This document shows, in pieces, positions 7,303 to 14,494 of a DNA stretch of 25,768 nt (the first letter of the stretch is position 1; each line of letters begins with the position of its first letter). Source of the stretch: Caulobacter sp. CCH9-E1 (GTDB lineage Bacteria > Pseudomonadota > Alphaproteobacteria > Caulobacterales > Caulobacteraceae). Made by a program: the position numbers and the translations under genes. The stretch lies in NCBI RefSeq assembly GCF_001556515.1, contig NZ_LSJA01000126.1, positions 1 through 25,768 on the forward strand. The letters are read 5' to 3'. Under the pieces are notes generated by a model. The model made no database searches, was not told the origin of the DNA, and worked only from the letters and a program-made list of their open reading frames with translations.

Positions 7303-8070
7303 ATGCTGATGGTCATCTCGCCCGCCAAGTCGCTGGACTTCACCGCGCCCACCCAGGCGCTGCCCATGACGACGCCTGAGCTGAAAGCCCAGATCGCCGA
7401 GCTGGCCAAGGTCACGCGCAAGCTGACGGCCGCCGACCTGAAGCGGCTGATGCACATCTCCGACGCCCTGGCCAAGCTGAACCGCGAGCGGTTCCAGGCT
7501 TTCGACGCCGAGCTGGAGGACGGGCTGCAGGCGATCATCGCCTTCAACGGCGACGTCTATGCGGGCCTGGCCGCGCGCGAGCTGGACCGTCCGTCGCTGG
7601 AGTGGGCGCAGGATCACCTGCGGATTCTATCAGGGCTCTATGGCGTGCTGCGTCCGTTCGACGCCCTGCAGCCCTATCGCCTGGAAATGGGCACGCGGCT
7701 GAAGACGAAGCGCGGCCATAACCTCTACGACTACTGGGGCGAGACGATCTCGCAGACCTTGAATGCGGCCGCCGCCGGCCACGCCGATCCCACGCTGGTG
7801 AACCTGGCCAGCCAGGAATATTTCGGCGCCGTCGACGCCAAGGCCCTGAAGCTGCCGGTCGTCACTTGCCACTTCAAGGAAGAGAAGGCGGGCGAGCTGC
7901 GCGTGCTGGGCTTCTTCGCCAAGAAGGCGCGCGGGCGCATGGCGCGTTACGTGATCGACAACCGCATCGACCGCGCCGAGGGCCTGAAAGGCTTCGACCT
8001 GGACGGCTATTGCTTCCAGCCGTCGCTCTCGACCGAGGCCGATTGGGTTTTCGCTCGCCCCCAGCCCTAA
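7303..8070 (+). CDS. yaaA: YaaA, peroxide-stress / DNA-binding protein (UPF0246)
   Basis: The 255-aa protein aligns along its length with E. coli YaaA: MLMVISPAKSLDF at the start, LMHISDALAKLNRERF, AFNGDVYAGL, HLRILSGLYGVLRPFDALQPYRLEMG, LYDYWGE, VNLASQEYF, and AKKARGRMARYVIDNRI near the end. YaaA limits DNA damage under hydrogen peroxide by lowering free iron, and has a DNA-binding fold with a helix-hairpin-helix. The first ATG fits the family start; no strong ribosome site is seen. Its TAA stop lies inside a short AT-rich inverted repeat (8069-8090). It precedes bdhA with about 97 bases between, enough for a separate promoter. Confidence 0.93.
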   Translation: MLMVISPAKSLDFTAPTQALPMTTPELKAQIAELAKVTRKLTAADLKRLMHISDALAKLNRERFQAFDAELEDGLQAIIAFNGDVYAGLAARELDRPSLEWAQDHLRILSGLYGVLRPFDALQPYRLEMGTRLKTKRGHNLYDYWGETISQTLNAAAAGHADPTLVNLASQEYFGAVDAKALKLPVVTCHFKEEKAGELRVLGFFAKKARGRMARYVIDNRIDRAEGLKGFDLDGYCFQPSLSTEADWVFARPQP

Positions 8071-8090
8071 ATTCATCTATCGATGAATTT
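8069..8090. promoter_or_regulatory. AT-rich 9-bp inverted repeat at the end of yaaA
   Basis: AAATTCATC (8069-8077) and GATGAATTT (8082-8090) are perfect inverted arms around TATC. The left arm includes the yaaA stop codon. There is no U-run after it, so it is a poor intrinsic terminator. In a genome this GC-rich, such an AT-rich palindrome in front of bdhA could be a repressor site. Evidence is structural only. Confidence 0.35.
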
Positions 8091-8122
8091 ATAAGCGCTC
8101 GCCCTTCGCGGGAGCGAGCTAT

Positions 8123-8139
8123 ATGCTGCGCCGCAGCAT
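8123..8139. promoter_or_regulatory. CTGC-N3-GCAG palindrome, candidate PhaR operator of bdhA
   Basis: ATGCTGCG-C-CGCAGCAT is a 17-base palindrome containing CTGC-N3-GCAG (8126-8136). From memory, the PHB-responsive repressor PhaR of Paracoccus and Rhodobacter recognises CTGC-N3-4-GCAG. The site lies about 30 bases before the bdhA ATG and overlaps a possible -10-like TATATG (8120-8125), a position suited to repression. The next gene degrades the monomer of PHB, which fits. Binding has not been shown. Confidence 0.45.
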
Positions 8140-8167
8140 CATTGGGGCGTTGTCCAGGAGTGCGTGA

Positions 8168-8965
8168 ATGGCCGTCGATTTCGGTTTGCAGGGTCAGGTC
8201 GCCATCGTCACCGGCTCGACCAGCGGCATCGGTCACGCCTTGGCCGACGCGCTGGCCGCCCAGGGCTGCAACATCGTCATGAACGGCCTGGGCGAGATGA
8301 ACGCCATCGAGCGCGCCCGCTCGGAAATGGCCGAGAAGCATGGCGTCGAGGTGCTGTATCACGGCGCCGACATGACCAAGCCGATCGAGATCGCCGACAT
8401 GGTCAAGGCGGCCAAGGCCGAGTTCGGCGAGCTGGACATTCTGGTGAATAACGCCGGCGTCCAGCATGTGGCCCCGGTCGAGGACTTTCCGGACGACAAG
8501 TGGGACCTGATCATCGCGATCAACCTGTCCTCGGCCTTCCACGCCACCAAGGCGGCGGTTCCGATCATGAAGGAGCAGGGCCGCGGGCGGATCGTCAACA
8601 TCGCCTCGGCCCATGCCCTGATCGCCTCGCCGTTCAAGTCGGCCTATGTCGCGGCCAAGCACGGGATCATGGGCTTGACCAAGACGGTCGCCCTCGAGGT
8701 CGCGACCCATGGCATCACCTGCAACGCCATCTGCCCCGGCTTCGTGAAGACCCCTCTGGTCGAGGCCCAGATCGCCGACCAAGCCAAGGCGCGCGGCATC
8801 TCGGAAGAGGCGGTGATGAAGGACGTGATCCTGGCCGCCCAGCCGACCAAGCAGTTCGTCACCTTCGAGCAACTGGCGGGCATGCTGCTGTACCTGGTGT
8901 CGGACGTCGGCGCCTCGGCCAACGGCGCCGCTTTCCAGGTCGACGGCGGCTGGGTCGCGCAATAG
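8168..8965 (+). CDS. bdhA: 3-hydroxybutyrate dehydrogenase (SDR)
   Basis: The 265-aa enzyme should convert D-3-hydroxybutyrate and NAD+ to acetoacetate, the step after PHB depolymerisation. It is a classical short-chain dehydrogenase: TGSTSGIG (15-22) binds NAD, NNAG is at 94-97, and the catalytic residues are N119, S147, Y160 and K164. The ASAHALIASPFKSAY stretch with H149, and the long helical lid after CNAICPGFVKTPLVEAQI, are typical of HBDH rather than general SDRs. It ends GAAFQVDGGWVAQ as the family does. The start has CAGGAG 8 bases upstream. A PhaR-like palindrome precedes it and a patatin-like gene follows after 9 bases, probably in the same operon. Confidence 0.92.
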   Translation: MAVDFGLQGQVAIVTGSTSGIGHALADALAAQGCNIVMNGLGEMNAIERARSEMAEKHGVEVLYHGADMTKPIEIADMVKAAKAEFGELDILVNNAGVQHVAPVEDFPDDKWDLIIAINLSSAFHATKAAVPIMKEQGRGRIVNIASAHALIASPFKSAYVAAKHGIMGLTKTVALEVATHGITCNAICPGFVKTPLVEAQIADQAKARGISEEAVMKDVILAAQPTKQFVTFEQLAGMLLYLVSDVGASANGAAFQVDGGWVAQ

Positions 8966-8974
8966 GTTCGGCGG

Positions 8975-10036
8975 GTGCCCATCCCGCCCTTCACCCGTAA
9001 GAAGCCGACCGGCCGCGCGCTTAGCCTGGCGCTGCAGGGCGGCGGCGCGCATGGGGCGTTTGAGTGGGGCGTGCTGGACCGTCTGCTTGAGGAAAAAGAC
9101 CTGGAGATCCGGGCCGTGACCGCCGCTTCGGCCGGCGCCATGAACGCCGTCTGCCTGGCCCAGGGTATGCTCGATGACGGCAAGGCCGGGGCCAGGACGC
9201 GGCTGGAGTCGTTCTGGAAGCAGGTCAATCGCCAGGGCGGCCGCAACGTGTTCGGCGACACCTCGATCTGGACCAGCGCCTTCTCCGGCGGCGTCGACTG
9301 GTGGAAGAACACGGCCGGCTGGCGGATGGCCGAGACCCTGGCCCTGTCGTTCAGCCCCTACGAGTTCAACCCGTTCAACCTCAATCCCTTGCACGATCTG
9401 CTCGAGGCCGAGGTCAGGTTCGATCAGCTGCGCGAGCGCTCGCCGGTCAAGCTCTACATCGCCGCCACGGCGATCCACACCAGCAAGGCGCGGATCTTCC
9501 GCGAGACCGAGCTGACCTCGCGCCACATCATGGCCAGCGCCTGCCTGCCCCAGCTGTTCCAGGCCGTGGAGATCGACGGCGAGCCCTACTGGGACGGCGG
9601 CTATCTGGCCAATCCGCCGCTGTGGCCGCTGTTCTACGACGACACCCCCGACGACATCCTGATCATCACGCTCAATCCGTTCGTCCGCGAGGAGACGCCC
9701 AAGTCGCCGGGCGAGATCATGGACCGGCTGAACGAGATCACCTTCAACGCCTCCCTGGCCTCGGAGCTGCGGGCCATCGGCTTCGTGCAGAAGCTGCTGG
9801 ACGATGGACTGCTGAAGGACACCGCCCGCGGCCGTTACCGCAAGATGCTGGTCCACGCGATCACGGCGGACAAACCGCTGGCGGACCTGTCGCTGTCGAC
9901 CAAGTTCAACACCGAGTGGAGCTTCCTGTCCGACCTGAAGGACCGCGGAAGGGCCGCGGCCGACGCCTGGCTGGCCGACTGCGGGACCTGCATCGGCGTG
10001 AAGTCCAGCATCGACCTTAAGGTCGGCTTCCCGTGA
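8975..10036 (+). CDS. Patatin-like phospholipase / serine hydrolase
   Basis: A 353-aa cytoplasmic protein with the patatin fold. The oxyanion loop is [12 protein letters not shown] (G22-G24, H26). The nucleophile elbow reads [10 protein letters not shown], with S52 as the probable nucleophile; the first Gly of the usual GxSxG is Ala here. The second dyad member is D207 in [11 protein letters not shown]. Patatins hydrolyse acyl esters of lipids. The gene begins with GTG nine bases after bdhA and ends overlapping the Nudix gene by 4 bases (GTGA), so the three are likely one transcript. Co-location with bdhA suggests a role in PHB or acyl-ester turnover, which is only inference. No signal peptide is seen. 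Confidence 0.88.
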   Translation: MPIPPFTRKKPTGRALSLALQGGGAHGAFEWGVLDRLLEEKDLEIRAVTAASAGAMNAVCLAQGMLDDGKAGARTRLESFWKQVNRQGGRNVFGDTSIWTSAFSGGVDWWKNTAGWRMAETLALSFSPYEFNPFNLNPLHDLLEAEVRFDQLRERSPVKLYIAATAIHTSKARIFRETELTSRHIMASACLPQLFQAVEIDGEPYWDGGYLANPPLWPLFYDDTPDDILIITLNPFVREETPKSPGEIMDRLNEITFNASLASELRAIGFVQKLLDDGLLKDTARGRYRKMLVHAITADKPLADLSLSTKFNTEWSFLSDLKDRGRAAADAWLADCGTCIGVKSSIDLKVGFP

Positions 10037-10473
10037 GCCCGCATCCCGCGCCGACGGTCGGGGTCGTCTACCTGCGCGGCGACCAGGTGCTGCTGATCAA
10101 GCGCGGGACGCCGCCGCGTCTCAACCAGTGGAGCCTGCCCGGCGGACGGCTGGAGTGGGGCGAGACCACGGTCGCCGCCGCCCTGCGCGAGCTTAAGGAA
10201 GAGACCGGCGTCGAGGCCGAGCTCCTGGGCCTGATCGACGTGATCGACGGGGTGTTTCCGGCGCGGCCCTTTCTTGATGGAAGTGGGGGCGGGGAAATCA
10301 CCCGGCACTATGTCCTGATCGACTACGCCGCCCGCTGGATCAGCGGCGAGCCCGTGGCCGGCGACGACGCGGCCGACGCGCGGTTCGTCTCCCGCGACGA
10401 AGCGATGGCCCTGGTGGAGTGGGACGAGACGCGACGGGTGATCGCCGAGGCGTATGAGCGGTTCGGGGGTTAA
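10033..10473 (+). CDS. Nudix hydrolase
   Basis: A 146-aa protein with a complete Nudix box, Gx5Ex7REUxEExGU, at residues 38-60 (G38, E44, R52, E53, E56, E57, G59). Nudix enzymes hydrolyse nucleoside diphosphates linked to another group, using divalent metal held by the box glutamates. The opening [18 protein letters not shown] and [11 protein letters not shown] resemble ADP-ribose pyrophosphatase/MutT-like housecleaning members, but the substrate cannot be told. The GTG start overlaps the patatin stop as GTGA, indicating translational coupling. A short copy of the palindromic repeat lies 29 bases after the stop. Confidence 0.88.
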   Translation: MSPHPAPTVGVVYLRGDQVLLIKRGTPPRLNQWSLPGGRLEWGETTVAAALRELKEETGVEAELLGLIDVIDGVFPARPFLDGSGGGEITRHYVLIDYAARWISGEPVAGDDAADARFVSRDEAMALVEWDETRRVIAEAYERFGG

Positions 10474-10502
10474 GGGCGAAAGCGCCTTCCGCCTAAAATC
10501 TC

Positions 10503-10544
10503 GTGTCATCCCGGCTCTCCGCTTCGCTACGGCCGGGATGACAC
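10503..10544. repeat. Dispersed palindromic repeat, short copy B
   Basis: The same outer arms as copies A and C, GTGTCATCCCGG (10503-10514) and CCGGGATGACAC (10533-10544), surround only 18 bases that match the right-hand inner part of the long copies (CTCTCCGCTTCGCTACGG). The central section, including the CCCAGGGGC arms, is missing. It forms a simple 12-bp hairpin between the Nudix gene and the M50 protease gene and could act as a terminator. Confidence 0.85.
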
Positions 10545-10614
10545 TGAAAAGGTGGTCTTGCTCGAGCCTAGCGGATGGCTTGCGCTGAAAGCCAAGGTCC
10601 CCGACATCTGTCCC

Positions 10615-11376
10615 ATGACCCTGATCGACGCCCCCGCGCCCCGCTTCTCCATCAGCCCGAACGCCCTGATCCTCCTAGCCGTCTGTGTGGGCCTAGGCTG
10701 GGCCGTCGCGAGCGGAATCCCGCCCGTCGGCGTCATCACCTTCGCCTTCGTCGCCGCCGCCTGGGTGTTCAGCGTCGGGATCCACGAGTTCGGCCATGCG
10801 CTGACGGCCTACAAGGCCGGCGACACGACCATCGTCGAGAAGGGCTATCTGACCCTCGATCCGCTGAAGTACTCGGACCTGGCCACCACGATCGTCATTC
10901 CGCTGGTCGCCCTGGCGCTGGGCGGGATCGGCTTTCCGGGCGGGGCGGTCTATCTGCGCGAGGACCTGATGCGTTCGAGGGGCTGGCGGTCGCTGGCGTC
11001 GCTGGCGGGGCCGCTGGGGACGCTGGTCGTGCTGATCGCCATCGCGGCCGCCTTGCCGTTCGTCGCCTCGCCGCCGTTGCGCCACGCCCTGGCGTTGCTG
11101 GCCTTCCTGCAGGCGACCGCCTTCGTGCTGAACCTGCTGCCGGTCCCCGGCCTGGACGGCTATGGCGTCCTCCGGCCGTTCCTGCCCGACGGCGTTCGCG
11201 CGAAGATGATCAAGATCGAGCGGATCGGCGTCCTGTTGCTGTTCGCCCTGATCTTCTTCGTTCCTGGCGTCAGCGACCTGATCTTCAAGGCCGCCCTGAC
11301 CATCACCGATCTGCTGGGCGTGCCGCGCGCGGCGATCGGCGACGGCTGGCGGACCTTCCGCTTCTGGGGGTCTTGA
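10615..11376 (+). CDS. Site-2-protease-like M50 membrane metallopeptidase
   Basis: The 253-aa protein is a multi-pass membrane zinc protease of family M50. The zinc motif HEFGH is at residues 57-61 within a hydrophobic helix (VFSVGIHEFGHALTAYKAGD), and the third ligand motif NLLPVPGLDG is near 173-182. Hydrophobic helices occur at about 18-33, 38-56, 90-108, 133-151 and 157-175, with more near the end. It lacks a PDZ domain, so it is the short YwhC-like form rather than RseP. Substrates are unknown; such proteases cleave membrane proteins within the bilayer. I take the ATG at 10615; the frame is open back to 10552, but that part runs toward the repeat and looks non-coding. Confidence 0.87.
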   Translation: MTLIDAPAPRFSISPNALILLAVCVGLGWAVASGIPPVGVITFAFVAAAWVFSVGIHEFGHALTAYKAGDTTIVEKGYLTLDPLKYSDLATTIVIPLVALALGGIGFPGGAVYLREDLMRSRGWRSLASLAGPLGTLVVLIAIAAALPFVASPPLRHALALLAFLQATAFVLNLLPVPGLDGYGVLRPFLPDGVRAKMIKIERIGVLLLFALIFFVPGVSDLIFKAALTITDLLGVPRAAIGDGWRTFRFWGS

Positions 11377-11438
11377 CCTTCGACGCCCGATCGCCTCCCC
11401 TTCAAACAAGCGTTCAAGATGACAAGGGGAGGATCGCC

Positions 11439-12221
11439 ATGGCCTACGCGCCGTTCAATCTGTCGGGCAAGGTGGCCCTGGTCACCGGCGGCAACCGCGG
11501 CATCGGCCTCGGCATGGCCAAGGCGATGGCGCAGGCCGGCGCCGACATCGTCATCTGGGGCTCCAACCCCGACCGCAATCAGGCCGCCGAGCAGGAACTC
11601 ACCCGACTGGGCGTGCGGGTGAAGGCCCAGACCGTCGATGTGGCCGACGAGGCCCAGGTCGCCGAGGGCATGGAGGAGGCCGTCGCCGCCATGGGCCGGG
11701 TCGACGCCGTCTTCGCCAACGCCGGCATCGGCTACGGCTCGCCTTCGTTTATCGAGATGAAGACCGAGGTCTATCGCAAGGTGCTGTCGGTCAACCTAGA
11801 CGGCGTCTTCTTCACCCTGCGCGAGGCCTGCCGCCACATGGTCGAGCGGGCCAAGGCCGGGGATCCGGGCGGCTCGCTGGTCGGGATCGCCTCGCTGGCC
11901 GCCATCGAGGGCGCGGCCAAGAACGAGGCCTACGCCGCCACCAAGGGCGCGGTGATCTCGATGATCAAGTCTGTCGCCGTCGAGCACGCCCGCTACGGCG
12001 TCCGCGCCAACGCCATCCTGCCGGGCTGGATCGCCACGGACATGACCGCCGGCGCGCAAGGCAATTCGGCCTTCGCCGAGAAGGTCATTCCCCGCGTCCC
12101 GGCTCGCCGCTGGGGCGAGCCCGAGGACTTCGGCGGCATGGCGGTCTATCTGGCCTCGGACGCCTCCAGCTATCACTCGGGCACGACCATCGTCATCGAT
12201 GGCGGATACTCGATCTTCTAG
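11439..12221 (+). CDS. Short-chain dehydrogenase/reductase
   Basis: A 260-aa classical SDR with TGGNRGIG (16-23) for the dinucleotide, DVAD at about 67-70, NAG (94-96), and catalytic N119, S152, Y165 and K169. Residues around 40-46 (WGSNPDRN) do not carry an acidic residue directly at the end of strand 2, which leans towards NADP(H). The C-terminal IVIDGGYSIF is standard. The start is supported by GGGGAGG (11427-11433), 5 bases before the ATG. It is 62 bases after the M50 protease; the intergenic stretch holds no clear terminator. The substrate cannot be predicted: the family covers acyl-ACP, sugar, steroid and secondary-alcohol oxidoreductases. Confidence 0.87.
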   Translation: MAYAPFNLSGKVALVTGGNRGIGLGMAKAMAQAGADIVIWGSNPDRNQAAEQELTRLGVRVKAQTVDVADEAQVAEGMEEAVAAMGRVDAVFANAGIGYGSPSFIEMKTEVYRKVLSVNLDGVFFTLREACRHMVERAKAGDPGGSLVGIASLAAIEGAAKNEAYAATKGAVISMIKSVAVEHARYGVRANAILPGWIATDMTAGAQGNSAFAEKVIPRVPARRWGEPEDFGGMAVYLASDASSYHSGTTIVIDGGYSIF

Positions 12222-12232
12222 GGCGCCGTTTC

Positions 12233-12250
12233 TTGGACTCTTTGGTCCAA
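12233..12250 (+). terminator. Probable hairpin terminator after the SDR gene
   Basis: TTGGAC (12233-12238) and GTCCAA (12245-12250) pair around a 6-base loop, 11 bases after the SDR stop. The following TAAAACCC lacks a U-run on this strand, so termination would be weak. The arms are perfect but short. Confidence 0.35.
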
Positions 12251-12359
12251 TAAAACCCTATTGAAAACAGGGCCTTGCGGAGCTGGTGCGGCGGTGAGAA
12301 GCTCCTCGTCTGGCAGCCTGGACATCAGATTTGGGCGCCGACGAGGAAACGAGAGAACG

Positions 12360-12497
12360 ATGACGCCCCAAGACGTTGTCAGCCTAGCGCCGCCGCGCGG
12401 CTTCCTGATGATGCTGGCCCTGGCCTTCACCGGCATGATGGCCTGCTTCTGGACGCACGACGCGGACGTCGAGACCGCGCTGGTCAAGCGAGACTAG
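12360..12497 (+). CDS. Possible 45-aa single-span membrane peptide
   Basis: The ATG at 12360 opens a 45-codon frame: a polar start (MTPQDVVSLAPPRG), a hydrophobic stretch of about 16 residues (FLMMLALAFTGMMACF), and a charged end (DADVETALVKRD). Purine-rich AGGAAACGAGAG lies just upstream as a loose ribosome site. The ordered polar-hydrophobic-charged pattern suggests a real small membrane peptide. No family is recognised and the frame is short. It sits between the SDR and nitronate monooxygenase genes, on the same strand. Confidence 0.45.
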   Translation: MTPQDVVSLAPPRGFLMMLALAFTGMMACFWTHDADVETALVKRD

Positions 12498-12574
12498 GCC
12501 CGCCTGCCCTCGCGGCAGGCTTGTGAGGCGGCGGCCCCGCCCTGATCCTTCCGGAAAACAAGGGAGGAACGGGC

Positions 12575-13540
12575 ATGGGGTTGCATACGCCGCTCTGCGA
12601 TCTTCTGAATATCGAACACCCGATCCTGCTGGCCGGCATGGGCGGCGTTTCCTACGCGCCCCTGGCGGCGGCGGTGTCGAACGCTGGCGGCTACGGCGTG
12701 CTGGGCATGGCCGGGACCTCGCCGGACTTCATCCGCGGCCAGATGCGCGAGGTCCGCGCCCTGACCGACAAGCCGTTCGGCGTCGATCTCCTGGCCGCCA
12801 CCCCCGACGCCCTGACGGCCAGCGTCGAGGTCATCATCGAGGAGGGCGCCAGTTCCTTCATCGCCGGCCTGGGCGTTCCATCGCCGATCATCGCGCGCCT
12901 GAAGGCCGCGGGCCTGAAGGTGATGGTTGTCTGCGGCGCCGTGAAGCACGCGGTGAAGGCGCAGGACGCCGGCTGCGACGCCGTGATCTGCCAGGGGGGC
13001 GAGGGCGGCGGACATACGGGGCTCGTCGGCACCCTGCCGCTGGTCGCCCAGGCGGTGGAGGCGGTGAAGATCCCGGTCGTGGCGGCCGGCGGGCTCTATG
13101 ACGGACGCGGCCTGGCGGCGGCCCTGGCGCTGGGCGCGCAAGGCGTCTGGATGGGCACGCGCTTCATCGCCTCGGCCGAGGCGCACGCCGGCGACCTCTA
13201 CCGCCAGGCCGTGATCGAGGCGTCTGACGAGGACACGGTTCGCACCCGCTGCTACTCGGGTAAGCCGATGCGGGTGAAGAAGAACCCCTATGTCGAGGAC
13301 TGGGAGGCGCGGCCGGCCGACATCCAGCCGTTCCCGCAACAGGCCATGCTCTCCATCCGCAATGGCGCGATGGGGGGCATCGGCGGCCAGATCGAGGGGC
13401 TGGATCCGGGCAAGTCCTGCTTCGCCATGGGGCAGAGCGCCGGCGGCATCCACGACGCGCCCCCGGCCGGCGACATCGTCCGTCGACTGATGGCCGAGGC
13501 CGAGGCGGCGATGGACCGGGCGAAGGCGTATCGCGTGTAG
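12575..13540 (+). CDS. Nitronate monooxygenase (2-nitropropane dioxygenase family)
   Basis: The 321-aa FMN enzyme should oxidise alkyl nitronates such as propionate-3-nitronate to carbonyl compounds and nitrite, using O2, as a detoxification step. It is a TIM barrel. The N-terminal HPILLAGMGGVSYAPLAAAV contributes the first FMN contacts, and the signature GGEGGGHTG is at about 141-149 with the His (147) that is usually catalytic. The phosphate-binding strand AAGGLYDGRGLAAALALGA and GVWMGTRF follow at 171-197. Some members of this fold instead are enoyl-ACP reductases (FabK), but the GGHTG context favours NMO. GGGAGG precedes the ATG. A palindromic repeat starts directly after the stop. Confidence 0.88.
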   Translation: MGLHTPLCDLLNIEHPILLAGMGGVSYAPLAAAVSNAGGYGVLGMAGTSPDFIRGQMREVRALTDKPFGVDLLAATPDALTASVEVIIEEGASSFIAGLGVPSPIIARLKAAGLKVMVVCGAVKHAVKAQDAGCDAVICQGGEGGGHTGLVGTLPLVAQAVEAVKIPVVAAGGLYDGRGLAAALALGAQGVWMGTRFIASAEAHAGDLYRQAVIEASDEDTVRTRCYSGKPMRVKKNPYVEDWEARPADIQPFPQQAMLSIRNGAMGGIGGQIEGLDPGKSCFAMGQSAGGIHDAPPAGDIVRRLMAEAEAAMDRAKAYRV

Positions 13541-13667
13541 AAATCCTCCCCCCCTCGCGAGGGAGGTGGTCCGAAGGGCCGGAGGGGGGGGGAAGCTTTG
13601 CGAGCTTGCTTCTACCCCCCTCCGTCGTCGCTACGCTCCGGCGCCTCCCCCGCCAGGGGGAGGATTT
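13541..13667. repeat. Second type of intergenic palindromic repeat (AATCCTCCCCC family)
   Basis: The outer arms AAATCCTCCCCC (13541-13552) and GGGGGAGGATTT (13656-13667) are perfectly inverted. Inner pieces also pair: GGTCC-GAA-GGGCC near 13568-13580, GGAGGGGGG against CCCCCCTCC, and CCTCCCCC against GGGGGAGG near 13644-13663. It fills exactly the space between the convergent NMO and Crp/Fnr genes, abutting both stop codons, so it probably ends both transcripts. From memory, similar CCTCCCCC...GGTGGTCCGAAGGGCCGG elements are scattered in other alphaproteobacterial genomes. Confidence 0.75.
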
Positions 13668-14426
13668 TCAGTTCGCCACCTTCGGCAGGATCCGGCGGAA
13701 ATGGGCCTCGACCGCGTCGTGGCACTCGCAGGCGCGCTTTTCCAGGCCCGGTCGGTCCAGCACCTCCACGCGGCCCCGGCCGATATGGATCAGGCCGGCG
13801 TCCTGGAGGCTGCGCGCCACGGCGCTGATCGTCGTGCGCTGCACGCCCAGCATCTGGGCCAGGGTCTCCTGGGTGAGGCGGATCGGCTCGTCGCCCGAGC
13901 GGTCATGGGCGAACAGCAGCCAGCGACAGGCGCGCTGCTCGATCGGGTGCAGGGCGTTGCAGGCGGCCACCTGCATCATCTGGGCGATAAAGACGTCGGC
14001 GTAGCGATCGAACAGGTCGGCCACGATCGCCGAGTGGTTCTTGACCTCTTCCAGCCGCGCGGTCGGGAGGCAGAAAGCGTGGCCCGGCACGCGCACCACG
14101 GCGCGACCGTAGGCGGGCTTGAAGCCGGCGCTGACCATGCCGCCGATCGCGCCCTCGTGGCCGATGCTGGCGGCCTCGATCTCCTGGCCGTCAGAGGTCA
14201 CGACCAGCAGCGAGGCCTGGGTCGGACCGCAGGGCAGGTAGGTGTGCTCGACGTCCTCGCCGGCGTCGAACAGGACCTCATCCTGCGGCAGGTCGACCAG
14301 GATCAGATAGGGCGACAGGGCTTCCAGCGCCTCGGGCCGCAGGGCGGCCAGCAGGCGGTTGGCGGAAAACGGCGGGGCGTCTTCGCTCCCGGCGGCTCCC
14401 CGGGAAAGGCGGGCGGCAGCTGACAT
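13668..14426 (-). CDS. Crp/Fnr-family transcription regulator
   Basis: A 252-aa DNA-binding protein. The N-terminal half is a cyclic-nucleotide-binding-type beta barrel (about 25-135; DEVLFDAGEDVEHTYLPCGP is an early strand pair), followed by the long dimer helix. The C-terminal winged helix-turn-helix reads LTQETLAQMLGVQRTTISAVARSL, then GLIHIGRGRVEVLD. The effector is unknown: there is no N-terminal cysteine cluster as in Fnr, and the cAMP-binding Arg/Glu pattern is not clear. The ATG at 14424-14426 is chosen because GGAGG lies 6 bases upstream; the open frame continues 10 codons further. A 69-aa gene lies upstream on the same strand, 68 bases away. Confidence 0.88.
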   Translation of the reverse strand: MSAAARLSRGAAGSEDAPPFSANRLLAALRPEALEALSPYLILVDLPQDEVLFDAGEDVEHTYLPCGPTQASLLVVTSDGQEIEAASIGHEGAIGGMVSAGFKPAYGRAVVRVPGHAFCLPTARLEEVKNHSAIVADLFDRYADVFIAQMMQVAACNALHPIEQRACRWLLFAHDRSGDEPIRLTQETLAQMLGVQRTTISAVARSLQDAGLIHIGRGRVEVLDRPGLEKRACECHDAVEAHFRRILPKVAN

Positions 14427-14494
14427 GGAAACCTCCGTGACCGTGCTTAAGCGCACAGCTCACGGCTTAGTTTCCGAGGCCGTCGAAAGACCCT

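Noticed and set aside
7874..9856. 660-codon open frame on the minus strand
   Set aside because: It is antisense to yaaA, bdhA and the patatin gene, has the Gly/Arg/Asp-rich composition expected of a high-GC shadow frame, and shows no recognisable domain.
11401..11418. AAC-N4-GTT pattern resembling a TetR-family operator before the SDR gene
   Set aside because: Only three bases pair symmetrically on each side and the flanks do not extend the palindrome; too weak to call.
13566..14423. 285-codon open frame on the plus strand
   Set aside because: It begins in the palindromic repeat and then runs antisense to the Crp/Fnr gene; no start signal or domain.
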